This document shows positions 21,694 through 34,470 of a DNA stretch of 64,000 nucleotides, piece after piece. The number at the start of each line of letters is the position of its first letter. Position 1 is the first letter of the stretch. This DNA is from Serpula lacrymans var. lacrymans S7.9 (lineage: Eukaryota > Basidiomycota > Agaricomycetes > Boletales > Serpulaceae). Below the pieces are notes generated by a model. The model saw only the letters and a program-made list of their open reading frames with translations, did no database searches and was not told the origin of the DNA. A program made the translations under genes and the position numbers. The stretch lies in contig NW_006763306.1 in NCBI RefSeq assembly GCF_000218685.1, forward strand, positions 120,835 to 184,834, read 5' to 3'.

Positions 21694-24541
21694 GGATTTT
21701 AGGGGAGTAGAGCAGAAAGTGCTATCCAAAGCGACGAGTGAGATGTTTGACAAGAACCTAAATGAATCAATAAAATCAAAAATGTTTGCACGTACAGTTC
21801 CCTTGGACGAACCTGCTATCTACGTGATATGTATCATGCATACCTGAGCAGCGTATGACATCAAGCAATGGCATATACTCAGTTGTGGGTTCATGATATT
21901 ACCATACAGCAGATTAATCCGAATGTATGAGCATGTCGTCGACAGGCATGTGGTGAGAGTGTGTAGGAATGATTATCACCTGAGGTGACTGGGTCTGTTG
22001 ACTCCGTTATCCAAGTCGCCGTTAAGGTTTGCCCGTACGTATCCTGATTCTCAGCTTCAGGCGCACTATCAGCTTCACACAAGGTCCGCACCGCAACTCG
22101 TGCAAAATCAGAAAAAGCCAAGAATTTGGTAGTCACAGGTGATAAGGGTTGGCCTTGTCCTCGGGTGCGTTGAAACATCACCATCAGAGAATCGTCATGT
22201 CATCGACAGGGATGGCCAAGGAATAGTGACTCGCGACTACACGAATGGGCCTCCCATTTGGAACAAAGTTCATCGCAATTGGTATGGAGCGCCACGCATC
22301 ATCCGGTGAGGGTCTTCGGCGGGGCAGACGTTTGACAACGTCCAACTTTTTTACATATCACCGCCATCGTAGCCCGTTAGGAGCCTTGATAGATCAAGAT
22401 GGACCCGGTCTACGTTATCGTATCGTCCCGTACGCCGATCAGAGTGTTCTGATCGAGTGGTTTTGCGTCTTGTACGGATCTCAAGTATCCTCCAGTGGAT
22501 TTTGCGAAAATTGTACCGGGCATGACCAACATGAATCGCGGTTTTTTCTGATACGTGCCGCTTCCCAGGGCGGCGGAGGATGGTTTCGAGGTCATGCGCG
22601 CAAACACAATGGCATTGTCGGTCGAAGTGCCTTGAGACCTTGATTTCTGTCACTGACAGACCCAGGCGCATAAAATCCGTGGAAGACGTTGAGGGTTGCC
22701 GGAGACAGACGATCGAGGTCTAGACAAAATCTGCTATAGTACGATCACATCGGTTATTGAGACCATGGCCGATAAGCCGGTGTGAGATGAAGGGAACACC
22801 GATTCCGAAAAGTATCCTAACCGATTGTTCACTTTTGACCTGTAGTGCACCTTGCACACCGTGTTCTACTTGATTGTAGTATACCAATGAGTAATGTTGA
22901 TATGTCGCCAAAGTTACTGTTGAGTGACCGATAGGTCGTCGCTTGTATAGTTTGCCTGCTGACCGAGTTTTGACTGCGGAAACGGCCGCCGGCATACCAA
23001 AACACATGTCGTCCAGTATCGTTCTGTGTGTTTACATAAATACGCAGATGCGGCTCATGGCCTTGCAATACCATAGATATTGGTTTGGCCATACCCTGTA
23101 CTTGGCAGTGTATCACGGGGCCGTGAAACCCTGGAAATAGTCCTATAGGACGGGGACTTGCTGAGAGCTTTTCACGCCTATACCCTGTGTGTGTGCAGCT
23201 GCCTGTAGGAGATACACGACGGGTTATTCAATTGGGAGACAACGAGGCCATAAACACAAAAGCACGCTACCCATTGAGGGTCGTGAAGATATCCTCGGGC
23301 TAGCAGATTCCCATTCTGGACATGTTCTACAAAGTCTAACTGTCAGCTTCATGATAGTCGCGAAAGAAGCACAGCCCCGTACACGAGTCGTCGCACTTAT
23401 CACACTCGAAAATAGCAACGATGAGCATCCGAAGAGAGCTAGGGGGTAGGTTAGGTGGTAATGGGCTCATCACGTTCCTACGTACGTCGAGGAGGCTTCT
23501 GGCTAATATGCGGAGCGCGAGGTGACTGCGTTCGTGAAAAGTATGGAACACGAGCCGGAAACGTTACCGTGAGCCAGAAATACGACGCGTCCCGAGGTTG
23601 AGATAGAGGTGGCACGTTTGATAGCCTGTGGGGGCTGGGGAATGGATCAGTCTAATTTGGATCAATCTAATTGAAGAAACGTTTTGACATACAGAAGAAA
23701 GAACGACGACGGAGGTATTGTCAGTGGAGGTCATAAGATGTTATCGACCACTATCTACTAAACTATTACCCGATATGTACGTATATGAGCGTTTAGTGGA
23801 GGCGGGGTGGTGCTGCGAGAAGTTCTGAATTCGGCAAAGGCTCTAACCCTTCCAGTAGTAGATTTCCAATAGCGGCCGTTTTCCGCTATCTCATATCTTA
23901 CATGTGAGCGTGGAGCTGGCTGTGACCCATACCAAGGATTTCGAATTGGGCTTCGATGAAAGGTATGGACGCCTTTTTGAGTAAACACGCCAGCTGACGA
24001 GAGTGAATGGCGACCAGAGAATCTGCAAAGAAAATGAGCACGTACATGGAAGAGATAATTTGTTAATAATATTGACGGCAAAGGGCTGGGGAGCGTGATG
24101 CCGTTCCGCGCTGATTTCATCTCGTCAGCCAATGGCATTGTTGTCCGGCAAGACTGCAACGCGTTTTGTGCTAGACATGGCGTTGTAGTATATAACGGCA
24201 GTCCTGTGCAAGCTAGAGGGGTTGTGCTTTTGACCAGCTGCAGCTTTTTAGCCAAAACGCATCGAGGTTAGCAGTGAAAGAAAGGCAAGCTGTTATTTGT
24301 AAGGACTCTTCTCTGTTCTCGGCAACTACCACAGCATCGGCCCCTCATATTTCTTGTGCCTGGCTTGGGTTATTCATTTCTCTGGCTTGCTTTCTTACTC
24401 CCTCAGCTGCTCTCTACCGCCTCCTTCTTTTTCTCCAGTCCTTTAACGACCCGCGCTGGCCCCTCCAGACGCACGATATTTCAGTTCAGGCTCTCGTAGA
24501 AATTACTATTCTCCACCCTCACCCTTTGTTTCATACACGTC
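21694..24541. other. Long gap (2.8 kb) without a supportable gene; antiporter leader at its right end
   Basis: Open frames up to about 165 codons occur on both strands, but none shows a known family, a plausible intron structure or a signal peptide I would defend. From about 24330 to 24540 the plus strand is rich in C and T, as fungal promoters and 5' leaders often are; this belongs to the antiporter gene. No tRNA or LTR ends were found. Confidence 0.4.
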
Positions 24542-27529
24542 ATGTTGTTCCATCCGGTGAGTCCTCTTTCATACAATAAACAATACTAGCTCATCTTCAT
24601 TTAATATAGCTTAGCTTGACGATCCCGCACATAGCTTATGCCTGTCTCGGAGGCTTCGTAGTCATCGTAAGTAGCTCCACCTTTTCATACCAAGCCTGTT
24701 GGACTGAACTTGAAACCATGTGGTAGTTTGGCATGTTCTCCCTCTTCATTCGAGAAAAAGTAAGCATACTCTCTAGATTTGTGTGCAACGGTGACTCATC
24801 TCAGCAATAGCTTTACATTGGCGAGGCAATCTGGGCCTTTCTCTTTGGGGTCATCATCGGTATGTGCATTATTATTCGCTAGCGTCAGTATTTCTCTGAA
24901 TGGGCGCTGACTATTGTGATATCTCTGACATTAGGCCCATATGGCGCTGGTATATTTGATCCCCGTGGTTGGGCTGGAAACAACGAGGAAATGTCGAACC
25001 AGATCACTCTCGAAGTTACTCGTGTTGTTCTCGCCATTGGAGTCTTTGCAATCGGCGTCGAACTGCCCAAAGCTTACATGGCACGACACTGGAAAAGTCT
25101 TTTGTTTCTCCTGGCTCCTGTCATGACATGGGTAAGAACCCTGCCGTCATCCTTGTCAATATCACGTGCTTATACCTGCGGATCATTTACAGGGTTGGTT
25201 TGTCTCAGCTGGGCTTATCTACGCGCTCATACCAGGCCTCAATTTTCTATCAAGCCTCGCTATCGCCTCGTGTCTTACACCCACGGACCCGATCCTTGCT
25301 GCTGCCGTAGTCGGTGGAAAGTATGCTGACAAGCACGTACCGGCCCACATTCGACATCTGCTCGCCGCCGAGAGTGGCTGTAACGATGGAGCCGCATTCC
25401 CATTCCTGTATATAGCGCTATATCTTGTTCTTGATTCATCTACTGGACAAGCCATCGGGGACTGGTTTTTATTCCTATGGCTCTGTACGTCTATTTTCAT
25501 CTTGGGTATATGGCCACTTGTCACTGACTGTCGTGATTCCATTTTTAGACGAAGTCATCCTAGGTGTCGTTTTCGGAGCGGTACTTGGCTTTTCTTTCCG
25601 ACATCTGATGAAGTTTTGCGAGCGTAATGACCTCATTGACCGACAATCCTACGTCGCTCAATATGTTTCCCTCGCGTTCCTGACGATCGGCATCATGACC
25701 ATGCTTGGCTCTGACGATCTGCTTGCTGCCTTCTCCTGCGGAACAGCCTTTGCATGGGATGGTTTCTTCAACAGACAGACGGAAGAGTCAGTATTCAGTT
25801 CCGTCATCGATCTCTTGTTCAACGTCGCCGCCTTCGTATACGTGGGGGCATGGATGCCGTTCGACAGTTTCGACGACGACGTGCTGACCTTGAAGGTCTG
25901 GAGACTCTTCGTCATCGCTATCTTGGTGTTACTCTTGAAGAGATTACCAATTATCATCGCTTTGTACAAGTTCATACCAGACATCAAGACTTTTCGCGAA
26001 GCCATTTTCAGTGGGCATTTTGGTCCTATTGGGATTGGTGAGCGCAACTATCCCTGATTGACTGACATTGCGCTAACTTGCACAGGCGCCGTCTTCATAT
26101 CCACCCTTGCTGTCGGTCAGCTTCCCAAACCAAGCAGTCCTCCTGCCAATCAAACTGAGTTTCTTGCTGCAACTATTCAACCAGTTGTGTCCTTTATGGT
26201 CCTCTGTAGTGTCGCCATTCACGGCCTTTCCATTCCTTCGTTCTCTCTAGGACGTAGAGTGCATTCGGTATCCTCTCGTACTTGGTCTCGACACGCAGTT
26301 CCAGACTGGACAACACAAGCCCGGCACGTGACACGTGCAGAGGACATCGTCATCAACCGCGACCGCGACAGCGCCATGGAAAGAGGCGAGTCTTCTCTGA
26401 CACCGGAAGAGAAGTCGGCTCTGGAGAGCAAACGCGCCAGCAGTAGCTCGACTCCACCTTCTACAGGGGAGGACGAGAGGAACGTCGATGAACGCGTTTC
26501 TGATGAAAGGCAAGAAAGCGAGGACAGGATGAGGGAGCAAAATCCTCCAGACGGGACTGAGCTTATTGCAGAATGGAATGAAGGTCCACACACGATCATT
26601 GAGCGTCGTTCCGGGCCGGGAGAAGAGGTAGGTGGACCTTGGCATTGATTCTCTTAGCAAAAGCTAAGCTTTTTCGTTTACAGGTCGATGTCGAAGTCAT
26701 ACGAAATGACAACGGCGGAACACCAATCCGCACCTCTTTCCGAGTCCACGAGGATGCCGTGCGCCAAACTGTTCACTCATATATCGATCGGCTCCGCTCA
26801 GCACCACATGAGATGCACAAGGAGCTTGAGAATATGGAAGACACAGTGAAACGCGATGTACATTTTGTAGAAGATAAGGCGCACGACGTCCTCACCCACA
26901 ATGGCCATTCGGAGGGGGTGGGGAACTCGGGCACGAACGCAGAGGTTGCTGACGACGACGATGAAGGCTGGGCGTCCGATCAGAGTGGCGATGGGACATA
27001 CAAGGCCCAAGATCATTCTGATCGCAGGAAGCGCCAGAGCTCTTTAAAGTCCAAGAGCATATCTAAACAGCCAAGCACCGGGTGGAAGAAAAAAGGTCGT
27101 CGTCGGCCATCCTTCAACAGTGGTTCATTCACTAGTCACGCGCATCAGCTGCTGCAGTCCCAATCACCATCTCGACAGTCATCGGACGCACGTGAGCGTT
27201 ATGGCGAAGTATTCGAAGGGGATGAGGAACGTGGACGTAGTGATACTCCCCGTCGCGAAGATATGGAACATGCCATTCCTAGCGCAGCAATACATCGGAG
27301 ACTGGAATCACTGAAAGTTCCTATTCAGCGTTCCCGAGATGCGTCTCCCTCACGTTCTGTACGTTTCGCTGACGAAGAAGCAACAAGAAGTGGTGCTTGC
27401 ACTCCGCGAACCCCACTGCACCAAAATGAGTTTTATTTCCCTAGCAGTGTTTCGGAGGTGCCACGTGATGACACCGAGTCTGCTGCCCCTAACAGAGTTA
27501 CGTTTGAGTTGCCTCCAGGCAAACATTGA
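24542..27529 (+). CDS. NHA1: Plasma-membrane Na+(K+)/H+ antiporter (NHA1/SOD2 type)
   Basis: It exports alkali-metal cations in exchange for protons and serves salt tolerance and pH balance. The first exon is only 15 bases (24542-24556, MLFHP). Then come 24610-24666, 24727-24759, 24811 onward and later exons. CPA1/CPA2-type helices follow, with GVIIGPYGAGIFDP, IGVFAIGVELPKAY, TPTDPILAAAVVGGKYADKH and the ion-binding region AAESGCNDGAAFPF (Asn-Asp pair in the pore helix), GTAFAWDGFFNRQTEES and HFGPIGIGAVFISTLA. About 12 membrane segments are expected. After SIPSFSLGR begins a long cytosolic tail with acidic and Arg-rich low-complexity stretches, as in fungal Nha1, where the tail tunes activity. 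The stop is TGA at 27527-27529. Confidence 0.92.
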
Positions 27530-27837
27530 TCATGTTTTCGTTTCGTTTTCATTATTGTTTTCTTTTGTTGGGTATGTGGCATAATTTTTCAACACCGATT
27601 GCTCCTGCAATCCTCTTGACGAAATTTTGACGATCATAACCTCCGTGATTCCCTCTAATGATCGCCCTCAAGGAGCTGTATATTTTTTTTTTGGATTCCT
27701 CCCTCGATATATCACCCTATCTGTCGCTGCTTTGTATCACATAGCATCAGGCTCGATTCACTGTAACCCTAATGTACTGAGTACCATATGCACTTTACCT
27801 ATATTGTGTCGATTTGTTACCTGCTGTATAAAAAAAA
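27530..27837. other. Convergent 3' region of two genes
   Basis: This AT-rich stretch contains runs of T and A (around 27685 and 27830) between the antiporter and the FAD enzyme, which end toward each other. No other feature is seen. Confidence 0.4.
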
Positions 27838-29945
27838 TTAGGCGTTGCAGAACAAGTGAACGAAGGAACGTATAACGGAAAGCAAGAAAGACAAGAGTGA
27901 TCCCAACACTACACGGAGCCCCGTTATCTCGAGAAAGTCAAAGAGATAGGCAATTAGAACGACAGGTGGCACACGGTCTGGACTCTCTATTTCGAACGGT
28001 AGGCGAACTCCGTCGATATGATCCTTTACTACACGGAGCCCGGACGTAAACCCGTCTTCATGAAACCCATATCCGAGCCATGCTCCAGCGAACAAGATTC
28101 CACGGCTGCCTTGTATAGTTGACATCTCTCTCTGGGAACGGAGGGCCTAATGATCCATTAGATCCGGTGATAAGATTCACGAAGTTCATAAGTTACCATC
28201 GAATCGAGCACGGGGTGATCATAAGAGAATCGAGCGATAGTTTTATCTTTCTCGGGTTCTACTGGAGGATTGAGTGTCACCAAAACCGGGCCGTACTTGT
28301 TTTCCGGGATGTGTTGCAATTCATTCATGTAGTCTGCAGAAATGTCGGGTGTATCGAGATGAGTCTTCGTGATTAGAAAAGATTTGGGAATTAATTACAT
28401 GTCCTATACGGGCGTAATGCTCAACGAGATACTCCATATAGAATGCATAGTCCACTCACAGTGCCACACTATCAATATTAGCCTTATATTGTCCTTTAGC
28501 ATCAACGGTAGAAGTTGTTAGATAGTTCCAGCATGACCATGCAAGACGGCGTTTAGGCATAAGCTGTTTCCTCCAGTTAGCAACGTGACAGGTAGAAAAT
28601 GGCGCAACATCACGTTGGTGTCCGCATGCAAGACTGCTTCATTGTTACTCCAGCGAAAACGACTCAGTATTTGATCTTCTATATCGGTTAGACCTTGGCC
28701 CGCCTTGAGGATGGAAAGCGCGGTGTCTGAGTGACATGCGAGAATGACACGATCGTACAGGGTTGCACTGTGATTGTTTCCTGCAGTGCGGAGTTCGATG
28801 AGAGACGACTTGCCTGGTAGCAAGTGGCCTGTGCTCAGGGAAATGACGGGCGTAGAGAGGTGAAGGCAGTTTTTTGGTAATTCCGCTGTAATTGCATCAA
28901 CGTAATTTCGACTGTTTTTTTAATTTCTTAGAAAGCGGGTAAACATTTTAAAAGCCAATTACATACCTTCCTCCTCGGATAGTCAGCCAAGCAGGCTTCC
29001 CAGTTATTTGGAGCAGATGATGATTGGCCATGAATTGAATCTAGGAACTTGTATTTCAGAGTAACATACCCACAAAGTTACTACGCTAACCTACCAGTGT
29101 TCGAGCGGGAAAGTCCATTGCACATTTATCAGGAGGTGTGCTCCAGATCGCAGCAGTCATTGGCTATGAGATGAACGTGAGTATACACAATAATATAAAG
29201 AAGTGATAGAAGACTTGCAATGAGGTAGTCGTCGCGAAAAGATAGCGAATACCCCTCGCGATCGAGGTATTTACCAATAGACATGTTGTGATCCTCCAAG
29301 GTTTGATTGCACGCAGTGACGAGTCTTCGAGCACATGCATTGAAACGAAGAACATCATATAGTAAACGCCACATCCTGGGTTCAAGTACTCGGGATGGCT
29401 GGCAGAATACACTCTTTAAATTGTTACCAGCCCATTCAAATTCAAATAGGCCCTTATCCCGTGAGACGCTAAATGTCATTTCAGTAGGAAGGATATCAAC
29501 ATTGACGAATTGTTTGAGGAAGCGAAGGAAGTTTGGATAAGTGCTTGGATTGAAGACAATCTACATAGTTCAATCATGAGCATTGGTTCGGTTTACTAGA
29601 ATCCTTAGAGAAAATACTCACGAAACCACTGTCCCAGAGGGGTGAAACGAACACTTTAAAATCTTCAAAATTAATAGTGGACGTTGGACATACGTATCAA
29701 CCTGGATGCTGCCCGAGTCCCCGAATTGCTGTCCTGGTGGCACGAAACGTACCGTGTTTGCATGGCCTCCTGGACGCGAATCGGAGTCGTACAGATGGAC
29801 CTCATGCTCGCTGTGTTCGTTTAGAAGCTTGAAATGGACATATACGTAGAAGCATCAACGCGAGGATACGACCAGGCAAAAATGAGAAATTTACCCATGT
29901 TACAGCCAGCCCAGACACTCCGGAACCAACTACCGCAATTTTCAT
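27838..29945 (-). CDS. FAD-dependent amine-oxidase-like oxidoreductase (COG2907 type)
   Basis: This is a flavoprotein with an NAD(P)/FAD-binding Rossmann fold; the family is predicted to oxidise amines or act on lipids, but the substrate is not known. The ATG at 29943-29945 begins MKIAVVGSGVSGLAVTW, the dinucleotide-binding loop. After an intron comes EHEVHLYDSDSRPGGHANTV. A 7-nt micro-exon (29622-29628) links VDT to IVFNPSTYPNFL. Then come DILPTEMTFSVS, FEWAGNN, the segment YDRVILACHSDTALSIL (FAD contacts), LVTLNPPVEPEKDKTIARF and HPVLDS. The C terminus has GILFAGAWLGYGFHEDGFTSG, the family's closing FAD motif, followed by a hydrophobic stretch of about 35 residues. The stop is TAA at 27838-27840. 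Several bacterial relatives sit beside cyclopropane-fatty-acid synthases; none is seen here. Confidence 0.85.
29622..29628 (-). other. 7-nt micro-exon of the FAD oxidoreductase
   Basis: On the minus strand TGGTTTC is bounded by ...GGGACAG and GTGAGT. Joined to GTTGATAC before and ATTGTC after, it reads Val-Asp-Thr-Gly-Phe-Ile-Val, the expected VDTGFIVF block. Skipping it breaks the frame. Confidence 0.75.
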
Positions 29946-31751
29946 GATGAAAAGTTGATTTTAAGTTCCTGATTGTGCGTGGAAGTGGGGGGAATAAAAG
30001 CCAAACCATGCTAACGATCGATCTGTAGCGGTTGTGCTCCAGATCGAAAGAAGAAAAGCGCGTCGCGCTCTGCACGTGACAAACGAACATGCAGAAATTG
30101 GATTGCCTAAGTGAAAACAAGCTTTAATGGCTACAGAAGATCCTCATATATCCGGACAAATCAGAAAAATATATTCAATATTCAATCCCAATACCTATGA
30201 GTTAGGCCGAGGAAAGATTTGGCTTCGCTCGTTAATACAATGATATTTGTGCCCAGGGTGAGCATGGCATCAGCATGTCCTTTCTGTAATGACGGGCAAG
30301 TAGGAGATAACAATACTTCTCCCTGGAATATCAGTACTAGAGAAGTTCAATTCGTTAGCCTTGTGTTTGGGCCGTGAGTGATTCCACTCACTCGAATTGT
30401 AGTCATGGAATACCGTTGCAGCAACTAACAAAGGTTCGTTAGCTTAATGCTTAATGACAAACAAAGAATAAGAAGAGCACTGACGAAATATTTGGCGACA
30501 GAGTTATTCTGTCAGAGTAGGTTTGCTGTGAGTTTAATACAAGGCATGAGGCTCGAGGTACCGAAATAAGAATACATTTGTGATGCAGGATGCAGACAAG
30601 GCTCTCGGGCGTTTATCATAGCTTCTTCACTTTTGAGCTCCAGAGATGCGAGCTGGCGGACTAGTCTGTTGAGTGTAGAGACGTACTTCCGTACCAAGTT
30701 TAAGCGATTTTGTCTTCATCACAAATCATCTTCAGACTAACGCCATTTCATAGCCTTCCACAGCCACTAATGAGCATGCCAAGGTCGACATCGTCGTCTA
30801 GGCACTGCCTAATTACAAGTCCTCCCATGGTGGCCTGTGTTAATAGTCACCGGTCACCAGCAGTATGCACTGGTCGTTCAAAGTGACAGCTTCGAGCTCT
30901 AGATGCAAATATAGTAAAGACTGTGTTAGATAACGATTAATTCGTAACCACGTTGAATCAGACCTTTGATAGTCTTCTGCGACCGAAAGAAAGGCATTTG
31001 GTGCTCCACTGCATTTGATAGCAATCGGAATGAACAAAACACGACGTCAGATACCAAAAGCACCGAGGTGAGAGGCGAAAATACCCTAAGTACCGGCGCA
31101 GGGGATAGAAAAACACGACAAGTAAATTCATACTTATCTGGTGAGAGAGATCGGGGACAATTTCGATTCACATTCTGGTTAAGTCGGACCTGGCCGCATT
31201 GAACACTCTTTTGTTCGCAAAAACAATACTCCAAGTAACAAGGTTGAAATGCAGTGGTATACTGACGGAAAATCGAGGAGGCGGGTGTCCCAGAGAAATT
31301 AGCGAAATCATACCAAGAGCCAAGGTACGAACAAAGCATCAACTTTGAGATGATACGCAAGCGGAAAATGGAAGTGCAGACGATGAGCAGATTTACCGAG
31401 CTCATTTGGGAGCTCAACTGAGGTAAGATGATGGGAACTGCCACTGAAAATGCTAAACCCAACTACTGCAATTTCTTTGACTGTCATCAGGTTGATAGGA
31501 AAGAGTGACGATGGCAGTGAACTTCCGATCATTGAAAGGAAAATGCGTGATTGACACGTGATCGCGTGGTATCTGCGCGAGAGTTTATGCTTTGCTATTC
31601 AGTGTCATGCTGTAGCCCAAGCGGTCGAATCTTTGATATGTTCGACTAGCAATCCATTCGAATAATAATTCAACAACTTAGGATAGGATCACAGGAGGTT
31701 ACCTGGCAATCTGGTACTGTAAAGGCTTCTACAATGAAAGACTTGCACCAC
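29946..31751. other. 1.8-kb gap, nothing firmly recognised
   Basis: The left end is the promoter side of the FAD enzyme. Minus-strand open frames at 30926-31462 and 31308-31532 overlap in different frames and match no family I know. A phrase like a tRNA B-box at about 31620 lacks a cloverleaf. I see no RNA gene or repeat here. Confidence 0.4.
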
Positions 31752-34470
31752 CTAGATGACCATTCTCATCTTCAACTTGTCTCCCGTCGTTATATCTTCT
31801 TTCATGCTTTCCAGTTCTGTCATATCCCAAGTGCTGCTGATATACCTTCCGCTAAGCCAATCTCTACGCTCTTTCGCGAGCCATACGAGGGTATCTGCTG
31901 ATAATTGTGGCGAGTCAATCAATGTGGAGCGCATGAGAGCAGGGATATCTTTGGTCATGTCGGTGAGAACAACGCCAGGGTGGACAGAAAGCACAGAGAT
32001 ATTGTGTGGTGCACACTCCAGATGAATTGTTTCAGTCAGGCGAAGTAACGCAAATTTACCAATCTTGATAGACTTGGCTTTAGCACCTTCAGGAACTACT
32101 ATAATGGAAAGGACCACTCACACAGTATGCAGAGCTTAGCGGACTTGCGAAGTGCGCAACGTAGGACGCAATATTGACGATCAGTTTGTTGTCCGCGTCA
32201 TTGTTGGTTAAGAGGGGAAGTAAGGCGCGAGTGACGAGATATACTCCACGAATATTTACTGTCCATACGTTCCACCAATCGTCTGGGTCACTCATGGATA
32301 GAGGAACAGCCTGAGGGTTATCCGCGCGTCCCGCATTATTGATCACTACATCCAGCTTACCAAACACACGCCGTATCTCTGCAGCCACGTTTTCAACGGT
32401 AGCGATATCCGTGACATCTAGCATTAGCTTTAGGATCTTCGGGGACCTGTTAACTAATGCGGCAGCTTCGGTCATGGCGATGGCCACTTCATCGAGCAAG
32501 TTCATCGATCGCGCAGCGATAATGATACCAGAAGCACCAGAACGTGCAAAAGACATCGCCATGGCTTTTCCAAGACCTTGAGAAGCACCGGAGATGAAGA
32601 CAATCTTGCCTGTAAGGTCAGCCTTGGTGGGATCAATGGTAGGGTATGTGTCGTGGTGGATTGTATTCGTTAAATGATACCCCGGATAAGGTATTTCAGT
32701 AAAAGCTGGTGGGGATGATGTGGATACGTCTTCAGGCGTGGAAGCAATGTTACCGTCTGAGCTGCCTTCGCCATCCAATATAGCTAGCATTTGCTTTTTC
32801 ATCTCTGCTAGATGATCCTGTAGGAATGATACGTCCCAAACATCGCTGGCCTTTATATCGTAAATTATAAATATGTTCAGTGAGGCTGTTGAGAAACGGA
32901 AGCGGACTTACTTGAATTTGAAGATGAATTGATGAATTAAGACTCCAGACGTGAGTCATGCTGAACAAGTCACTATGAGCTACTTATATAAATAGAGAGA
33001 TAAAATAACTGACAGCCTCTGCCATACCAAACGCTGGCCAATGGCCACATCGTATACTTTAATGACTGGAGACGAAGACTCTCGACCATCTATGGAGAAC
33101 GTGGACGATAGATAGTCGTGGATATTGCCTACATTCGTGATAGTGGATGCATATGGATTTGTGAAGTCAGAGGATTGACGTGGGGGGTGTAAAGCTACCT
33201 GAGCTGGTAGAAGATGCGGTAAATGCGGGTTTTGCATGTAGTGATCGTGTTGATTTTTAATCAGTCTCATAGCAGCCAGCAGTCGATCTTTGGGGGAACC
33301 ACTCGCTGGGATTTCATTGCGAAGAACTTGAACTGGAACCAATATTAGTCCAGCGACAAAATGCGATGGGCCGTTATGGGGTGGCACCAAAAACTTGTCT
33401 TGAGATATCCTGCGAAATCGTATGATATTAGTCCACCCCTTCGATCGACTAATTTTGATCTACGACGTACACCATAGGGTCAAAAGTGAAGTGAGAATCA
33501 GCTGACTCATCATTGCGAAGAGGATTCCCCGCAAAAACGGCTAAAGCAAGAGCAGCATCGAAGAGATGCGATAAACTGAAGCCATGCGATTTTGCTGCTT
33601 CCGCGAGTCGAGAGCTAGCATGTGGATCCAGGTTGTCATGCACCCTGATCACATCTCCTGGGGTTTTGACGGCTTCTCTGGATGGATGAAGACTAAGAGT
33701 AGGCTAAAAGAAGGTTGTGTCAGCCTATGAATAAGGAGGGTGTATGACTGGAGCTCACAGTCGGGTTCGCATAAATTTTTAGAGTCTCCTGGAGCAAGTT
33801 GGACCCACTTGGTTCCCAATTTTCACGAAGTCCACCAGTAGCAGTAATGGGTCCAGCTGGTAGACGTTCCCATTCTGATCCCCACGAGAGAGATTCAACA
33901 GGTTGAGCAGGCGGATTTACAATAAACTTTAACATAAGATTCAAAACTCTGAGAGTAGGCCGTGCGTCCATGATCGAATGAGTCCCGTGCATGAAGATCG
34001 CGCTTTCCCCTTCGTTATTTACAAAGAGATAAAGATGAATATATTGCTCGTGGCCATCAGAGTGCACGTAGGGAAGCCGACGATTGTTCAACTCTTTGAC
34101 GACCTTCTCTGGGTCAAATGGGCCACGACGAACAGTTAAAGTGTCGGCGGCCCAAGTATGAAGAACTGAACTTGCTATTAATGGGGAGTATACCCACGAT
34201 GCTTGAGGTGATTCGGGGTCGCCACGCGCGATTGTGCAAGCAATGATCGGTGCTGTAAACCTGTGTGCTGGGGATGTGCATCTGCATGTAGAAAAAAGAT
34301 TAACATCTGATCACTAACCTGATCCGTGCGAGACTCTCCCTCGTCCTTGATTCAAGCTGTTGGTCAGACAAGCTTGTTTTGAACATTATTCCTGTACAAC
34401 ATTCGCCCAGGCTATAAAGCCGTAACATGAAACCACGATGACCAGAAGTCGAGGCATCACCTACCCATTG
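31752..34470 (-). CDS. Acyltransferase (CAT/BAHD-like fold) fused to a short-chain dehydrogenase
   Basis: The N-terminal half resembles chloramphenicol-acetyltransferase/condensation-like acyltransferases: FTAPIIACTIARGDP, HTWAADTLTVRRGPFD, and the catalytic HxxxD in FMHGTHSIMDARPTL (near 33985). A middle region has SHFVAGLILVPVQV, and VIKVYDVAIGQRLVWQRL splices into MTHVWSLNSSIHLQIQ and ASDVWDVSFLQDHLAEM. The same exon then continues without a stop through a linker of about 35 residues into a full SDR: GYHLTNTIHHDTYP, FISGASQGLGKA (cofactor loop), VVINNAG, NIASYV, and Tyr-Cys-Gly-Ala-Lys across an intron (YxxxK), then SVLSVHPGVVLTDM. It ends KLKMRMVI with a stop at 31752-31754. Splice phases agree at each junction checked. 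The true N terminus upstream of 34470 is unresolved; the first exon I can read starts QWVGDASTSGHRGFM. Function is unknown; acyl transfer plus ketone or alcohol redox is suggested. Confidence 0.8.

Noticed and set aside
23758..24255. 165-codon minus-strand open frame
   Set aside because: It lies in the upstream region of the antiporter, has no family signature and is compositionally unlike the genes around it.
31610..31660. tRNA-like phrase (AAGCGGTCGAATC)
   Set aside because: The B-box lacks one T of the consensus, and no acceptor or anticodon stem can be drawn.
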